Below are positions 43,188 to 53,097 of a stretch of 64,000 bases of DNA, piece by piece. The notes below the pieces were generated by a model that saw only the letters and a program-made list of their open reading frames with translations, made no database searches and was not told the DNA's origin. The stretch is from Tabrizicola sp. (GTDB lineage: Bacteria > Pseudomonadota > Alphaproteobacteria > Rhodobacterales > Rhodobacteraceae), in NCBI RefSeq assembly GCF_030373185.1, contig NZ_JAUCZH010000004.1, forward strand, positions 1-64,000. Direction: 5' to 3'. The position numbers and the translations under genes were made by a program. The stretch's first letter is position 1; each line of letters opens with the position of its first letter.

Positions 43188-44600
43188 TCATGCGACCCAG
43201 ATCGGGTCGCGTTTTGGAAAGCGGCAACTGACCCGCAGACCACGCCCTCCCGTGCCGGGCAGGAAGGCGCAACCTGCGCCGAAAAGTGCGGCGATCTCAC
43301 CGACGATTGCCAACCCCAGACCATACCCCCCCGCACCGGAGTCAGTGTCGGCCCCCATCTGCCGCGCCATACGTTGCGGTTGAGCGGTTGACCCAAGCTG
43401 CGCCAGACGATCAGGCGGCAAGCCCGGTCCGTTGTCCTCGACCTCAAGGACAACCGAATCCGGCTCTGGTCTGACCCGCACCGTGACCACCGCGCCAGCG
43501 CCGCCGTAGCGCAGGGCGTTATCCAGAAGGTTGCGCAGAAGTTCGGATACCAGCACCGGCTCGGCCATCACCTCGGCTTCGCCTGGCCCCTCATACCCAA
43601 GGTCGATACCCGCCTCTGCCGCGCGCGGCAGCACCTCGCCGGCAAGGTCGCGCGCAAGCCCGGCAAGGTCGACTGGGCCGGGCGTCAACCCGGTCGCCGC
43701 CGCATCAACCCGCGCCAGCGCCAGTAGCTGCGCCAGCACCCGTTCCGCCCGCACAAGGGCCGCATCGGCCTTGTCCAGTGCAGCCGCGGCCTGCGCGCTG
43801 TCGCCCGCGCGGCGGGCCAGCGCCAGCTGGGTGCGCAGGGTCGCCAATGGCGTGCGCAACTGATGGCTGGCATTCCCGGTAAAGTGCCGCAGCGCCGCCA
43901 CCGCGCTTTCCAGCCTCGCCATGAAGCTGTTTATCGCCCGGGCAAGCGGGGCTGCCTCGACCGGCACGTCTGCCGTCAGCGGTCGCAGATCGTCGGGTGT
44001 GCGTTCGGCAATCGCGGCACCCAGCCGGTCCAACGGACGAAAGGCCAATGTCACCGCCAGCCAGACCAGCGTCACCGTGCAGAGCATCAACGCAAGGATC
44101 CGCAGCGCTGACCGGATCAGGATCGTCCGCGCCAGTTCGGACCGCGCCAGCGTCGATTCCGCCACCGTCACCGTGAAGGCCACCGCCTCCGACCCGGTCG
44201 AGATGCGCCGCAACAGCGTGGCGCTGCGGATCGGCACCGCGCCGAAGAACCCGTCGGAAAAGCCGATCCCCTCCGCCCCCAGCGCAACAAGCGGCAAGGC
44301 CTCGTAACCTGTCAGGAACTGCCCGGCAGGTGCGTCCACCCGGTAAAACACCTGATCCTCGGCCGCCGAGGCCAGCATTTCCAACGCGGAAAACGGCACG
44401 TCCACTTCCAGCCCGCCGCCTTCGTCCACCGTCACCCGTTCGGCAATCGCAAGGGCAGAGCCTTCCAGCACCCGGTCCGAGAGCCCCTGCGCGGTCCGCA
44501 CCGCCTCGCGCCATGTATCGACCAGCGCAATGACGCCCAGCGCGGTGGTGGCCAGCGTCAGCCACACCAGCAGCCGACGCCGCAGGGAATAGCTGCTCAT
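43188..44600 (-). CDS. tctE: Sensor histidine kinase, TctE-like
   Basis: A 470-residue inner-membrane kinase. TM1 (about 10-28), a periplasmic sensing domain of about 135 residues (30-165), TM2 (about 165-187), a HAMP-like linker, H-box NASHQLRTPLA (H246), N-box LLRNLLDNALRYG and G-boxes DNGPGLP and GYGLGLAIV. The order is normal and complete. Its ATG overlaps the stop of the response regulator gene (ATGA). TctE-type kinases sense tricarboxylates; the tctCBA genes lie 2 kb away. Confidence 0.92.
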   Translation of the reverse strand: MSSYSLRRRLLVWLTLATTALGVIALVDTWREAVRTAQGLSDRVLEGSALAIAERVTVDEGGGLEVDVPFSALEMLASAAEDQVFYRVDAPAGQFLTGYEALPLVALGAEGIGFSDGFFGAVPIRSATLLRRISTGSEAVAFTVTVAESTLARSELARTILIRSALRILALMLCTVTLVWLAVTLAFRPLDRLGAAIAERTPDDLRPLTADVPVEAAPLARAINSFMARLESAVAALRHFTGNASHQLRTPLATLRTQLALARRAGDSAQAAAALDKADAALVRAERVLAQLLALARVDAAATGLTPGPVDLAGLARDLAGEVLPRAAEAGIDLGYEGPGEAEVMAEPVLVSELLRNLLDNALRYGGAGAVVTVRVRPEPDSVVLEVEDNGPGLPPDRLAQLGSTAQPQRMARQMGADTDSGAGGYGLGLAIVGEIAALFGAGCAFLPGTGGRGLRVSCRFPKRDPIWVA

Positions 44601-45274
44601 CCCCCCTCCGCCGGCTTTTCAAGCAGATAGCCAAGCCCCCGCGCCGTGCGCAAGACCAGGCCGAAAGGCGCAATGCGGCGGCGCAGGCGTGAGACATATT
44701 GTTCAATCGCATTGTCGGACAGAAGATCGTCCAATGAGGTCAGCGACTGCACGATCGCCTCTTTTGTCACCACCTTGCCCGCGCGCAGGAAGAACAGTTC
44801 CAACAGCGCGCGTTCACGGGGTGGCAGGTCCAGATCGACATCCTCAGCCCGAAACTGCCGCGTTGTCAGGTCCAGTGTCACCCCACCCAGCCGGACAAGC
44901 GAAGACTTCAACCCCGCCTGCCGCCGCAAAAGCGACCGGACCCGCGCCTCGAACTCGCGCACGTCAAAGGGTTTGGCCATGTAGTCATCGGCCCCAAGAT
45001 CAAGCCCACGGACCCGTTCTTCCGGCGCACCCCGCGCGGTCAGGATCATCACGGCGGGCGAAGGCGTGCGGGCGCGAATCCGGCGCAAAAGGCTTAGCCC
45101 GTCCAGCCCGGGCAGGTTCAGATCAAGGATCACCAGTTCAAACTGTTCGGCACGCAGCAGGGCTTCGGCGGCCAGCCCATCATGCACACAATCGACCGCA
45201 TGGCCCGACCCGGCCAGAAGTGCGGTCAGCGCCTCGGCCAATGGCAGATCATCCTCGACAAGCAAAAGGCGCAT
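44597..45274 (-). CDS. tctD: OmpR-family response regulator, TctD-like
   Basis: A 225-residue regulator. Receiver domain with phospho-acceptor D51 (VILDLNLPGLDG), followed by KPFDVREFEARVRSLLRR and a winged-helix DNA-binding domain (LPPRERALLELFFLRAGKVVTKE, NAIEQYVSRLRRRI). The start is at 45274 with GGGGGAAA upstream. It is divergent from the binding-protein gene at 45445 and probably controls it and tctCBA. Confidence 0.92.
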   Translation of the reverse strand: MRLLLVEDDLPLAEALTALLAGSGHAVDCVHDGLAAEALLRAEQFELVILDLNLPGLDGLSLLRRIRARTPSPAVMILTARGAPEERVRGLDLGADDYMAKPFDVREFEARVRSLLRRQAGLKSSLVRLGGVTLDLTTRQFRAEDVDLDLPPRERALLELFFLRAGKVVTKEAIVQSLTSLDDLLSDNAIEQYVSRLRRRIAPFGLVLRTARGLGYLLEKPAEGG

Positions 45275-45444
45275 CGTTTCCCCCGGGGTCAAAGCCTAAT
45301 GCAGGCTTAAAGAAATCGAAAGCCATCCATCCAATGGGCAGGGACGCGTCTTTCACAAGGAAATCCCCCTTGGGAATCAAGCTGAACTCCGCAGGCATGC
45401 GTCAACGCTTGAGCGTGGCCCCGGCTTCGGGCAGGCTCTGGCCC

Positions 45445-46500
45445 ATGTGGCGCTTCATTTCCGTGCTTCTTGGTCTGGCCTCTGTCGCGGGGGCGGAACC
45501 GACGCATTACCCCGCACCGGGGAATGGGCGCGATGTGCTGTCCATCTATTCCACCCTTGATCAACCCCTTGCCACGCCACTGATCATGGCCTTTCAGGCC
45601 CGCAACCCCGGCGTGACCGTCATATACGACGATCTACTTGCTGCCGACATCGCCACAAGGGTGATCGGCGAAACCGATGCTGGCACCGCAACCGCCGATT
45701 TCGTGTTTTCCTCGGGCATGGACCTTCAGGTCAAGCTGACCAATGACGGCTACGCCCAGCCGGTCTCGGTGCCACTGGCCCGCGACTGGCCCGATTGGGC
45801 AAACTGGCGTGACATGGCCTTTGCCCTCACCTTCGAGCCGGGGGTTCTGGTCTGGCACAAGCCCTCGTTCCCCGACGGCCCGCCCGAATCGCGGCTGGAG
45901 GTGATCGACTGGCTGTCGCGCCCGCAAGCCATGGGTCGGATCGGCACCTATGATGTGACACGGTCAGCGGTGGGCTATCTTTACCTTGCGCGCGACGCCG
46001 AACATTTCGCGGACATCTGGTCGCTTGTCGCGGCGATGGGGCGGGCTGGCTTGCAGACCTTTGCCACCAGTCAGGACATCATCGACCGGGTAGCGGACGG
46101 GCGGCTGGCGCTTGGCTACAACATCCTCGGCTCTTACGCCGATGCCCGCGCGCGCAGCGAACCGAACCTTGGGTTGCTGCTGCTCAAGGATTTCACCGTG
46201 GTCGTAAGCCGTGTCGGCCTTGTGCCGCGCGCCGCGGCAAGACCGGACCTTGGCACTGATTTTCTTGCCTTTCTGATGGGGCGTGAAGGTCAGACCATCA
46301 TGGCCGACCAGCTTCGGCTTGCCGCCATCTCGCTTGAGGTGTCGGGCGACAATTCGGCCCGGGCAATGGAGGCGGCCTTGGGTGAACAGCTTCGCCCGGT
46401 TCCGGTCAGCCCCGGCCTTCTGGCCTATCTTGACCAGTCCAAGCGCGCGCGGCTGATTGCCCGCTGGACAGCGGCCCTGCAAGGGGCCGCGCCGCCCTGA
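45445..46500 (+). CDS. Periplasmic solute-binding protein (iron/AfuA type), linked to TctDE
   Basis: A 351-residue exported protein. A short signal peptide MWRFISVLLGLASVAGA precedes EPTHYPAPG. The mature fold (VLSIYSTLDQPLATPLIMAFQARNPGVTVIYDD, then VFSSGMDLQVKL, then FEPGVLVWHKPSFP) is like ferric or phosphosugar-binding proteins of the AfuA/FutA class. There are no adjacent permease genes. Divergence from tctD and location before tctCBA suggest a sensory partner of TctE, as known for some binding-protein-dependent kinases; this is inference. An ATG at 45397 would give a longer leader. Confidence 0.8.
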   Translation: MWRFISVLLGLASVAGAEPTHYPAPGNGRDVLSIYSTLDQPLATPLIMAFQARNPGVTVIYDDLLAADIATRVIGETDAGTATADFVFSSGMDLQVKLTNDGYAQPVSVPLARDWPDWANWRDMAFALTFEPGVLVWHKPSFPDGPPESRLEVIDWLSRPQAMGRIGTYDVTRSAVGYLYLARDAEHFADIWSLVAAMGRAGLQTFATSQDIIDRVADGRLALGYNILGSYADARARSEPNLGLLLLKDFTVVVSRVGLVPRAAARPDLGTDFLAFLMGREGQTIMADQLRLAAISLEVSGDNSARAMEAALGEQLRPVPVSPGLLAYLDQSKRARLIARWTAALQGAAPP

Positions 46501-46531
46501 TCCAAGGCCGGCGCGCCACTGGCTGCCAGAC

Positions 46532-46551
46532 CCTGTCAGCTTCCTGACAGG
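46532..46551. promoter_or_regulatory. Perfect inverted repeat before tctC
   Basis: CCTGTCAG-CTTC-CTGACAGG forms an 8-bp inverted repeat 91 bp upstream of the tctC ATG. It could be a TctD operator or a terminator hairpin of the preceding gene (TTTCTGTGTT follows). OmpR-family sites are more often direct repeats, so either reading is open. Confidence 0.4.
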
Positions 46552-46642
46552 TTTCTGTGTTGCACTTGGCCCATGGGACCGGCGCGAGGAGGCGCCGCCC
46601 GGCACTGATCCGGCACCAAGTGTGCCACGGGAGGAGAAAGAC

Positions 46643-47587
46643 ATGAAACACGCCATTCTTGGCGCGGCCTTTGCCGTTGCCACCGCCACCGCTGCTTTTG
46701 CAGAGAACTATGTCATCATGGCCCCGGCGGCGCCCGGCGGCGGATGGGACGCGACGGCGCGCACGCTTCAGGAAGTGATGGTTGCCGAAGGTATCTCGGG
46801 CAATGTGCAGGTCCAGAACGTTCCCGGCGCGGGCGGCACCGTTGGGCTGGCCCAGTTTGCCGCATCAACTTCGGGCGATGCCACGCAATTGATCGTCGGT
46901 GGCTATGTGATGGTTGGCGCGATCCTGACCAACGCGTCACCCGTGTCCTTGGCCGATGTCACCCCCATCGCCCGTCTGACCGGCGAGGCCGTGGCCATCG
47001 CCGTCCCCACCGCTTCAGAACTCCAGACCATCAACGATCTGGTCGAGATGATGAAAGCCGATCCGGGCGCCGTTTCCTGGGCGGGTGGTTCTGCGGGTGG
47101 GGTTGACCACATCACCGTAGGCCTTCTGGCCAAGGCAGCCGGGATCGACCCGACCAAGATCAACTACGTCGCCTTTTCCGGTGGCGGCGAAGCACTTGCC
47201 GCGATCCTTGGCAATCAGGTGACGGCGGGCATCTCGGGCGTGGGTGAATTCCTTCCCCAGGTCGAGGCCGGCTCGATGCGGATCCTTGCGGTGTCCACCG
47301 ATACCCGCTGGCCCGGAACCGATGCACCGACGCTGATGGAATCGGGCTATGACGTGAACGTCCAGAACTGGCGCATGATCGCTGCGGCCCCCGGCCTGTC
47401 GGATGAGCAAAAGGCTGCTGTTCTGGCCGATATCGACACGCTGGCAAAGTCGGCGGGCTGGAAATCGGCGCTGGAAACGAAGAACTGGGCCGACACCTAC
47501 CTTGCCGGTGCTGACTTCGAAGCGCAGCTCGCCAAGGAGATCGAGGCCACGACCGCGATCCTCAAGGACATCGGTCTGGTGCAATGA
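46643..47587 (+). CDS. tctC: Tripartite tricarboxylate transporter substrate-binding protein
   Basis: A 314-residue periplasmic protein with signal peptide MKHAILGAAFAVATATAAFA cut before ENYV. IMAPAAPGGGWDATARTLQ and NVPGAGGTVGLAQFA are the TctC/Bug signatures that bind the carboxylate. A very strong ribosome site, GGGAGGAGAAAG, fits the high expression expected of binding proteins. It heads the tctCBA operon and its stop overlaps tctB (ATGA). Confidence 0.95.
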   Translation: MKHAILGAAFAVATATAAFAENYVIMAPAAPGGGWDATARTLQEVMVAEGISGNVQVQNVPGAGGTVGLAQFAASTSGDATQLIVGGYVMVGAILTNASPVSLADVTPIARLTGEAVAIAVPTASELQTINDLVEMMKADPGAVSWAGGSAGGVDHITVGLLAKAAGIDPTKINYVAFSGGGEALAAILGNQVTAGISGVGEFLPQVEAGSMRILAVSTDTRWPGTDAPTLMESGYDVNVQNWRMIAAAPGLSDEQKAAVLADIDTLAKSAGWKSALETKNWADTYLAGADFEAQLAKEIEATTAILKDIGLVQ

Positions 47588-48072
47588 CCGGACAATCCGG
47601 AACCGGACGCCGCCCCGATGGGGCGGCGTTCATCATCGCGGCCCTGCTGGCGGGCTTTGGCGCGGTTCTGTTGTGGGATGCCAGCACAATTCCCGACCGG
47701 GGCGGCTATGCCGGGATCGGCCCGGCCGCCATGCCCAAGGTGGTGGGATGGGGGCTGATCGTCCTTGCTGCCGCGACGTTTCTTGGGGCCTTCCGGGGCA
47801 GGCTGGCCGACGTGCCGCGCCAGAACCCGGTGCCACTGATCCTGATCGGGGGTGGCCTTGTCCTGCAAATCGCGCTTTTGAACGTCGTCGGCTTTTCGCT
47901 GGCCACCGGCATTCTTTTCGCCGCCACCGCCGCCGCCTTCGGCAAGCGCAACCTGTTGGTGACGCTGCCAATCGGCACCGCCCTTGCCTTCGGGCTTTAC
48001 GGCCTTTTCGACGGCATCCTGCGGCTGAACCTGCCGGGCGGACTGCTTGAAACGCTGATCTACGGGGGCTGA
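47584..48072 (+). CDS. tctB: Tripartite tricarboxylate transporter small membrane subunit
   Basis: A 162-residue integral membrane protein with four hydrophobic segments ([57 protein letters not shown]; a longer C-terminal stretch). This is the TctB layout. It starts with an ATGA overlap with tctC and ends four bases before tctA. Confidence 0.92.
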   Translation: MTGQSGTGRRPDGAAFIIAALLAGFGAVLLWDASTIPDRGGYAGIGPAAMPKVVGWGLIVLAAATFLGAFRGRLADVPRQNPVPLILIGGGLVLQIALLNVVGFSLATGILFAATAAAFGKRNLLVTLPIGTALAFGLYGLFDGILRLNLPGGLLETLIYGG

Positions 48073-48076
48073 TCCA

Positions 48077-49594
48077 ATGAGCACCTTCGACTTTCTGCTT
48101 CAGGGCCTCGGCACCGCGATGCAGCCGATGATCCTGATGTACGCGCTTATCGGGGTCACGCTTGGAACCGCGGTCGGCGTGCTGCCCGGGATCGGTCCCG
48201 CGCTGACCGTGGCGCTTCTGCTGCCGGTGACCTACGGGCTGGACCCTGCCGGGTCGCTGATCATGTTCGCGGGCATCTACTATGGGGGGATGTATGGCGG
48301 CTCGACCACCTCGATCCTGCTCAACACACCCGGCGAAAGCGCCTCCATCGTCACCGCGCTGGAAGGCAACCGCATGGCCAAGGCCGGGCGCGGTGGTCCC
48401 GCCCTTGCGACCGCCGCCGTCGGGTCTTTCGTTGCGGGGCTTCTGGCCACGCTGGCGCTGGCTTTCCTTGCCCCCCATATCGTGAAACTGGCCCTCGTCT
48501 TCGGCCCGCGCGAATACTTCGCCCTGATGATGCTGGCCTTTGTCACCGTCGCCGCCGCCTTTGGCGAATCCACGCTGAAGGGTCTGACATCGCTGTTCAT
48601 CGGGCTTGGCCTTGCCACAATCGGCATTGACGGGCTGACCGGACAGGCGCGGATGTCCTTTGGTGTGCCGCAGTTGCTGGACGGGATCGAGGTGACCACG
48701 CTGGCTGTTGCCATGTTCGCCTTGGGGGAATGCCTTTTTGTCGCGGCACAGACCCACGGCCTGCACGACAAGGTCGAGGCGATCAAGGGTTCGGTCAAGA
48801 TGACCGCAGCCGACTGGCGCCGGTCCTGGCCCGCGTGGCTGCGCGGCTCGGCCATCGGCTTTCCGATCGGCGCGATGCCGGCAGGCGGCGCCGACATCGC
48901 AAGTTTCCTGTCCTACGGCACCGAAAAGCGCATGTCGAAACACCCCGATGAGTTCGGCCACGGCGCGATTGAGGGCGTTGCCGGGCCTGAGGCCGCTAAC
49001 AACGCCGCCGCCGCAGGGACGCTGGTGCCACTGTTGACGCTCGGCCTGCCGACCACGGCCACCGCCGCCATCATGCTGGCGGGGTTCCAGCAATTCGGCC
49101 TGCAACCGGGGCCGCTTTTGTTTGCCACCGCGCCGCAGCTCGTATGGGGGCTGATTGCAAGCCTTCTGATTGCGAATGTCATGCTGTTGATCCTGAACCT
49201 GCCGCTGATCCGGTTCTGGGTCATGCTGCTGCGCATCCCAAGGCCTTGGCTTTACGCCGGTATCCTGATGTTCGCCACGCTTGGCACCATCGGGGTCAAC
49301 CCCTCGCCGGTCGAGCTTACCATGCTTCTGATCTTCGGCTTTCTTGGCTATGGCCTCAGGCTTTACGGCTACCCCATCGCGCCGGTCGTGGTGGGGCTGA
49401 TCCTTGGCCCGATGGCCGAACAGCAGCTTCGCCGCGCGCTGGCCATTGCGCAGGGCGACTGGACGACACTGGTTTCAACCCCGCTTTCGGCCAGCCTTCT
49501 GGCCATAGCGGCGCTGGCGCTGGTGGTGCCAATGCTGCTGCGGCTGCGCGGCAAGGGTCAGGTGCTGGCCCAGATCGCGGGCGACAGCGACTAG
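48077..49594 (+). CDS. tctA: Tripartite tricarboxylate transporter large membrane subunit
   Basis: A 505-residue permease with about eleven membrane segments. [28 protein letters not shown] and [20 protein letters not shown] are diagnostic TctA blocks; [21 protein letters not shown] is the second conserved region. It imports citrate-like or other carboxylates using the ion gradient. Its TAG stop is interleaved with that of the convergent P450 gene in the sequence CTAG. Confidence 0.95.
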   Translation: MSTFDFLLQGLGTAMQPMILMYALIGVTLGTAVGVLPGIGPALTVALLLPVTYGLDPAGSLIMFAGIYYGGMYGGSTTSILLNTPGESASIVTALEGNRMAKAGRGGPALATAAVGSFVAGLLATLALAFLAPHIVKLALVFGPREYFALMMLAFVTVAAAFGESTLKGLTSLFIGLGLATIGIDGLTGQARMSFGVPQLLDGIEVTTLAVAMFALGECLFVAAQTHGLHDKVEAIKGSVKMTAADWRRSWPAWLRGSAIGFPIGAMPAGGADIASFLSYGTEKRMSKHPDEFGHGAIEGVAGPEAANNAAAAGTLVPLLTLGLPTTATAAIMLAGFQQFGLQPGPLLFATAPQLVWGLIASLLIANVMLLILNLPLIRFWVMLLRIPRPWLYAGILMFATLGTIGVNPSPVELTMLLIFGFLGYGLRLYGYPIAPVVVGLILGPMAEQQLRRALAIAQGDWTTLVSTPLSASLLAIAALALVVPMLLRLRGKGQVLAQIAGDSD

Positions 49595-50955
49595 CGCCGG
49601 GTCACCCGCAGCCAGATCCCGTCCTGTGCGCGCACTGTCAGATGCGCGACCGGGACGGGAACCTTGCCCGTCACCGGCTCGAACCGGAACGCCCGCACCA
49701 GATGGGCCAGCAACAGCGTTCCCTCCAGCATCGCAAAGCCTGCGCCGGGGCAGACCCTTGGCCCGCGTGAAAACGGCAGATACCCCTCACGCGCGCTTTC
49801 CCGGGCTTCGGGCGTTGCCCAGCGGTCGGGGTCAAAACCGTCGGGGTTCGCCCATATCCGTTCGTGCCGTTGCAGATGCCATGGGCTGATCACCACCTGC
49901 GCGCCGGGCCGCACCTGCCGCCCGCGAAACTCCTCGGCCTGCCGGTTTTGCCGCACCATCATCGGTACCGGCGGGTAAAGCCGCAGCGCCTCGCGGAAGA
50001 CGTCGCGGGTAAAGCGCAAGCCCCCGACCGTGGCGAAGACCGGCTCCAACGCCGCAGCCTCGGCGGCCACCCGGTCCTGCACCTCGGGATGGGTGGCCAG
50101 CAGGTAAAGCGCCCAAGCCAGGGCCGACGCGCTGGTCTCATGCCCGGCAAGAAAGAAGATCGCCACCTGATCCACCATCTCGGCCGTCCCGAATGGCACG
50201 CCTGTTACAGGATCGGGTGTGGTCATGATCTTGGTCGCCAGATCATCCGGCGCCCCGCCCGCAGCAATCGCCGCCGCGCGGTCTGCGGTCAGCCCGGTGA
50301 TCAACCCCCGGATCAGCCCGGCCGATCGCAAGGTCGCCCGGCGGTGCAGCCGGGGCATCCAGCGCGGCAAGGGCAGGAAGGCCGCAAGGTTCAGGATCGG
50401 CTGAGACCGTTGATAGGCGCGAAATTCGTGGAATACGGCCTGCGCCACCCGGTCCTCTATCGGGAGGGAGAAGAGGGTGCGAAAGATCACATCCGCAGCC
50501 GCATGGCTCGCGGCCAGTTCCACCTCGACCTCACCCGGCTCAAGCCGCGCCACCGCCGCCTCGGCTGCGGCCCAGATCGCGGGGAACGCCTCCTTCATCC
50601 GCCCGCCTTCAAAAGCCGGGTCGATGATCCGCCGCTGGTGCAGCCATTCCTCGCCATTGGTCACAAAGACCGACCGGCCCAGCAGCGGCAACAGACCTTC
50701 TGTCACCCGGCCCGATTTCGGAAAGTCGGTCGGGCGTTCGTCCAGAACCCGCCGCACCAGAGCCGGGTCATTGCACAGGTAACTGCGGAAGAAGGGGGTC
50801 CGAAATTCCGCCATCCACGCCCGGTAAAGCCGCGCCGGTTGCGCCGAAAGGATGTCGCGCCGGAACAGCCGCAGGTAGCCCCAAAGCGACACCCGATCAG
50901 CCCTGGCCTGCGGCTTTGGCGGCCGTGGATGTGGTGGCTGTGCCGGCGCGGTCAT
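49591..50955 (-). CDS. Cytochrome P450
   Basis: A 454-residue heme-thiolate monooxygenase. I-helix oxygen-binding motif [12 protein letters not shown] (AGxET), K-helix ExxR in [11 protein letters not shown], and the heme loop [14 protein letters not shown] with the ligand Cys near residue 405. No signal or membrane anchor is evident, so it is a soluble bacterial P450 resembling fatty-acid or terpenoid hydroxylases of the CYP102/CYP4-like group. No ferredoxin or reductase gene is adjacent. It overlaps the upstream membrane hydrolase gene by ATGA, implying a joint pathway of unknown substrate. Confidence 0.92.
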   Translation of the reverse strand: MTAPAQPPHPRPPKPQARADRVSLWGYLRLFRRDILSAQPARLYRAWMAEFRTPFFRSYLCNDPALVRRVLDERPTDFPKSGRVTEGLLPLLGRSVFVTNGEEWLHQRRIIDPAFEGGRMKEAFPAIWAAAEAAVARLEPGEVEVELAASHAAADVIFRTLFSLPIEDRVAQAVFHEFRAYQRSQPILNLAAFLPLPRWMPRLHRRATLRSAGLIRGLITGLTADRAAAIAAGGAPDDLATKIMTTPDPVTGVPFGTAEMVDQVAIFFLAGHETSASALAWALYLLATHPEVQDRVAAEAAALEPVFATVGGLRFTRDVFREALRLYPPVPMMVRQNRQAEEFRGRQVRPGAQVVISPWHLQRHERIWANPDGFDPDRWATPEARESAREGYLPFSRGPRVCPGAGFAMLEGTLLLAHLVRAFRFEPVTGKVPVPVAHLTVRAQDGIWLRVTRR

Positions 50956-52172
50956 TCCACGCTCCGGTGAGGGCTGAGGGCTGCGGTGATCCGGCTGGAC
51001 GAAGGCTTGCGGCCCCGGAACCGATCCGCCAGCGTCACAGGGCCGGCGGTAATGCGGAAGTAGTCATAATCCCCGGGCTGATCGAACGCGCACAGGTACT
51101 GGAAATGCAGCCGGAAGAACCGCCGCTTCAAGGCCCGCCACCGCGCGGGACTGAGGGTCTTGCTGAACGCGGCCGAGATGACCAGCGGCCAGCGCTGCCC
51201 GTCGGTCGCGACACCGCTTACCGCAACCGGATCGCACAGCGCAAAGCTGCACCCATCCCCCGGCGCCGAGACATCGACCCATGTCACGTCCTTGCACTGG
51301 GACAGGAAGGCAAGATCACCCCGAAGCTTTGACGCAGCGGGCAGGAATGACACCATCGGCACCGCCTGTCCCAGCGACAGAAACCCAAGCGCGGGGGCGT
51401 TTTCCGGCAGCCCCTCGCGGATCAGATCGGCCAGAACCGACACCCCCAGATGCACCCCGGACGAATGGCCGACGACCAGCACCTCATCAACCCCGCTGTC
51501 CAGCGCCTGCCGAAGCCGCGCCCGAAATTCGGCCAGCCGCGCGGTCAGCACTGCCGGATAGGCGCCGCGGTCCTTGGCGGTAAAGGCATAGTCATGGATC
51601 AGGTAATAGACGAAAAGCCGCCGGTCGATCCGCCGAAACCCCTCCAGCACCGCCCAGACGGCAAAGGCCGCAAGCCCCCACTCCAGCCCGAAGCCAGAGG
51701 CGGGCAACAGCCGCAGCATCAGCGCGCCAACCATGACCGCCAGCGCCGCTTGCAGCACCAGAAGCACCGCCGGGTAAAGCGCCGCAATCATCGGCCCCTT
51801 GCGCAGCCCTATCAGCCGCCAGAGCGCCCCCGATGCCCCATAGACCCATGCCGTTCGCACCAGTTGCAAGAACGTCGCCGCCACCCCAGCCCGCATCGAC
51901 CCGCGCACAAGGTCAGACCAGACCAGAATCTCCACCTCGGCCTCGGCCGGGCGCTCCATCACGGATGCCACGCGCCAGCCATAGGTTTCCCCAGCCCGAG
52001 GCGTGATCGTCAGCCCATAGCCGGAAATCGCGGCCTGCGCGGCACCTTCCTTGCGGTAAAGTTCGCGGTAGCGGCGCGGGGGGAACGGGTCATAGCCGGA
52101 GATGTAAAGCACCTTGCGGCGAAACACCCCCGTCTTGCCGTCTTGGCTGTCTTCCGTTGAACCCACGCCCAT
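50952..52172 (-). CDS. Membrane-associated alpha/beta hydrolase-like protein
   Basis: A 406-residue protein of unassigned family. VLYISGYDPFPPRRYRELY opens the hydrolase-like fold. Two membrane segments (about 126-154 and 161-178) interrupt it. VLVVGHSSGVHLG (235-241) carries a lipase-type GxSxG nucleophile elbow. Later acids and histidines (WVDVSAPGDGCSFAL; KRRFFRLHFQYL) could complete a triad. It is translationally coupled to the P450 gene (ATGA overlap), so the pair probably act on the same lipid-like molecule (inference). The start follows the track; no strong ribosome site is visible. Confidence 0.75.
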   Translation of the reverse strand: MGVGSTEDSQDGKTGVFRRKVLYISGYDPFPPRRYRELYRKEGAAQAAISGYGLTITPRAGETYGWRVASVMERPAEAEVEILVWSDLVRGSMRAGVAATFLQLVRTAWVYGASGALWRLIGLRKGPMIAALYPAVLLVLQAALAVMVGALMLRLLPASGFGLEWGLAAFAVWAVLEGFRRIDRRLFVYYLIHDYAFTAKDRGAYPAVLTARLAEFRARLRQALDSGVDEVLVVGHSSGVHLGVSVLADLIREGLPENAPALGFLSLGQAVPMVSFLPAASKLRGDLAFLSQCKDVTWVDVSAPGDGCSFALCDPVAVSGVATDGQRWPLVISAAFSKTLSPARWRALKRRFFRLHFQYLCAFDQPGDYDYFRITAGPVTLADRFRGRKPSSSRITAALSPHRSVE

Positions 52173-52226
52173 CCCGCCAGTTTGTCCGCCACACCTTAAC
52201 CGCTGGCAAACAAGAAGAAAGGCAGA

Positions 52227-52985
52227 TCAGCCCGGCACCGGCAGACCCAGCACATCATAGGTTTCAAGCATCCAGTAGCTGAAGTCGGTGAAGGCACCGG
52301 TGACCAGCGCCACGCCCACAATCAGCAACAGCGCGCCCATGGCCCGCTCGATCGTCTTCATGTGGCGCTTCAGCTTGCCCATCACCGTCATCGAGCGTTC
52401 GACAAAGATCGCTGCCAGCAGGAACGGCAGTCCAAGGCCAAGCGCATAGACGCCCAGCAGTACGGTGCCGCGCCCGGTGCTGGCCTCTTGCGCCGCAAGG
52501 CTGAGGATCGCCCCCAGTTGCGGGCCGATGCAGGGCGTCCAGCCGAAGGCGAAGGCAAGGCCAAGCACATAGGCCCCGGCGGCCGATCCGCCGCGTTCAC
52601 CGGCGTCCATCCGCATTTCGCGGTCAAGGATCGGGATGCGGAACAGGCCAACGAAATGCAGGCCGAAGATGATGACCACAACCCCGGAAATCTGCGCCAG
52701 AAGTTCCTGATTGTTCAGGACAAACGCCCCCATCGCCGAGGCGGTGAAGCCAAGGATCAGAAAAACCGTGGAAAGCCCCATGACAAAGAACAGCGCTGGC
52801 AGGATCACCCGTCGCCGCGCCTGGCCGCCCGCTGTCATCTCGCCCATGGAAATCCCGCCCATATAGGCCAGATAGGGCGGCACGATGGGCAGCACGCAAG
52901 GCGACAGGAACGACAACACACCCGCAACCAGCGCGACGGCCATCGCGGGCAGCAAGGCAGCGTCGATGATCTCGATTCCGAACAT
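52227..52985 (-). CDS. ccdA: Cytochrome c biogenesis protein CcdA
   Basis: A 252-residue inner-membrane thiol reductant carrier with six membrane segments. The active-site cysteines are in FLSPCVLPIVPPYLAYMGG and FGWTPCIGPQLGAIL. It passes electrons from thioredoxin to periplasmic partners for cytochrome c heme attachment. The start is at 52985 (MFGIEIIDAALLP) with GGAGGGGA upstream, not the track's 53048. It is divergent from the TusA-like gene. Confidence 0.93.
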   Translation of the reverse strand: MFGIEIIDAALLPAMAVALVAGVLSFLSPCVLPIVPPYLAYMGGISMGEMTAGGQARRRVILPALFFVMGLSTVFLILGFTASAMGAFVLNNQELLAQISGVVVIIFGLHFVGLFRIPILDREMRMDAGERGGSAAGAYVLGLAFAFGWTPCIGPQLGAILSLAAQEASTGRGTVLLGVYALGLGLPFLLAAIFVERSMTVMGKLKRHMKTIERAMGALLLIVGVALVTGAFTDFSYWMLETYDVLGLPVPG

Positions 52986-53097
52986 GCAAGTCCCCTCCAA
53001 GCCCAGATAGCGACTTTCGCAGTCCGCGTCACCCGGACAGCGCGTCACATCCGCGTGGCCGGTCTGTAACCTTGCCGAAGGAAGGTCTGGCCGCTAC

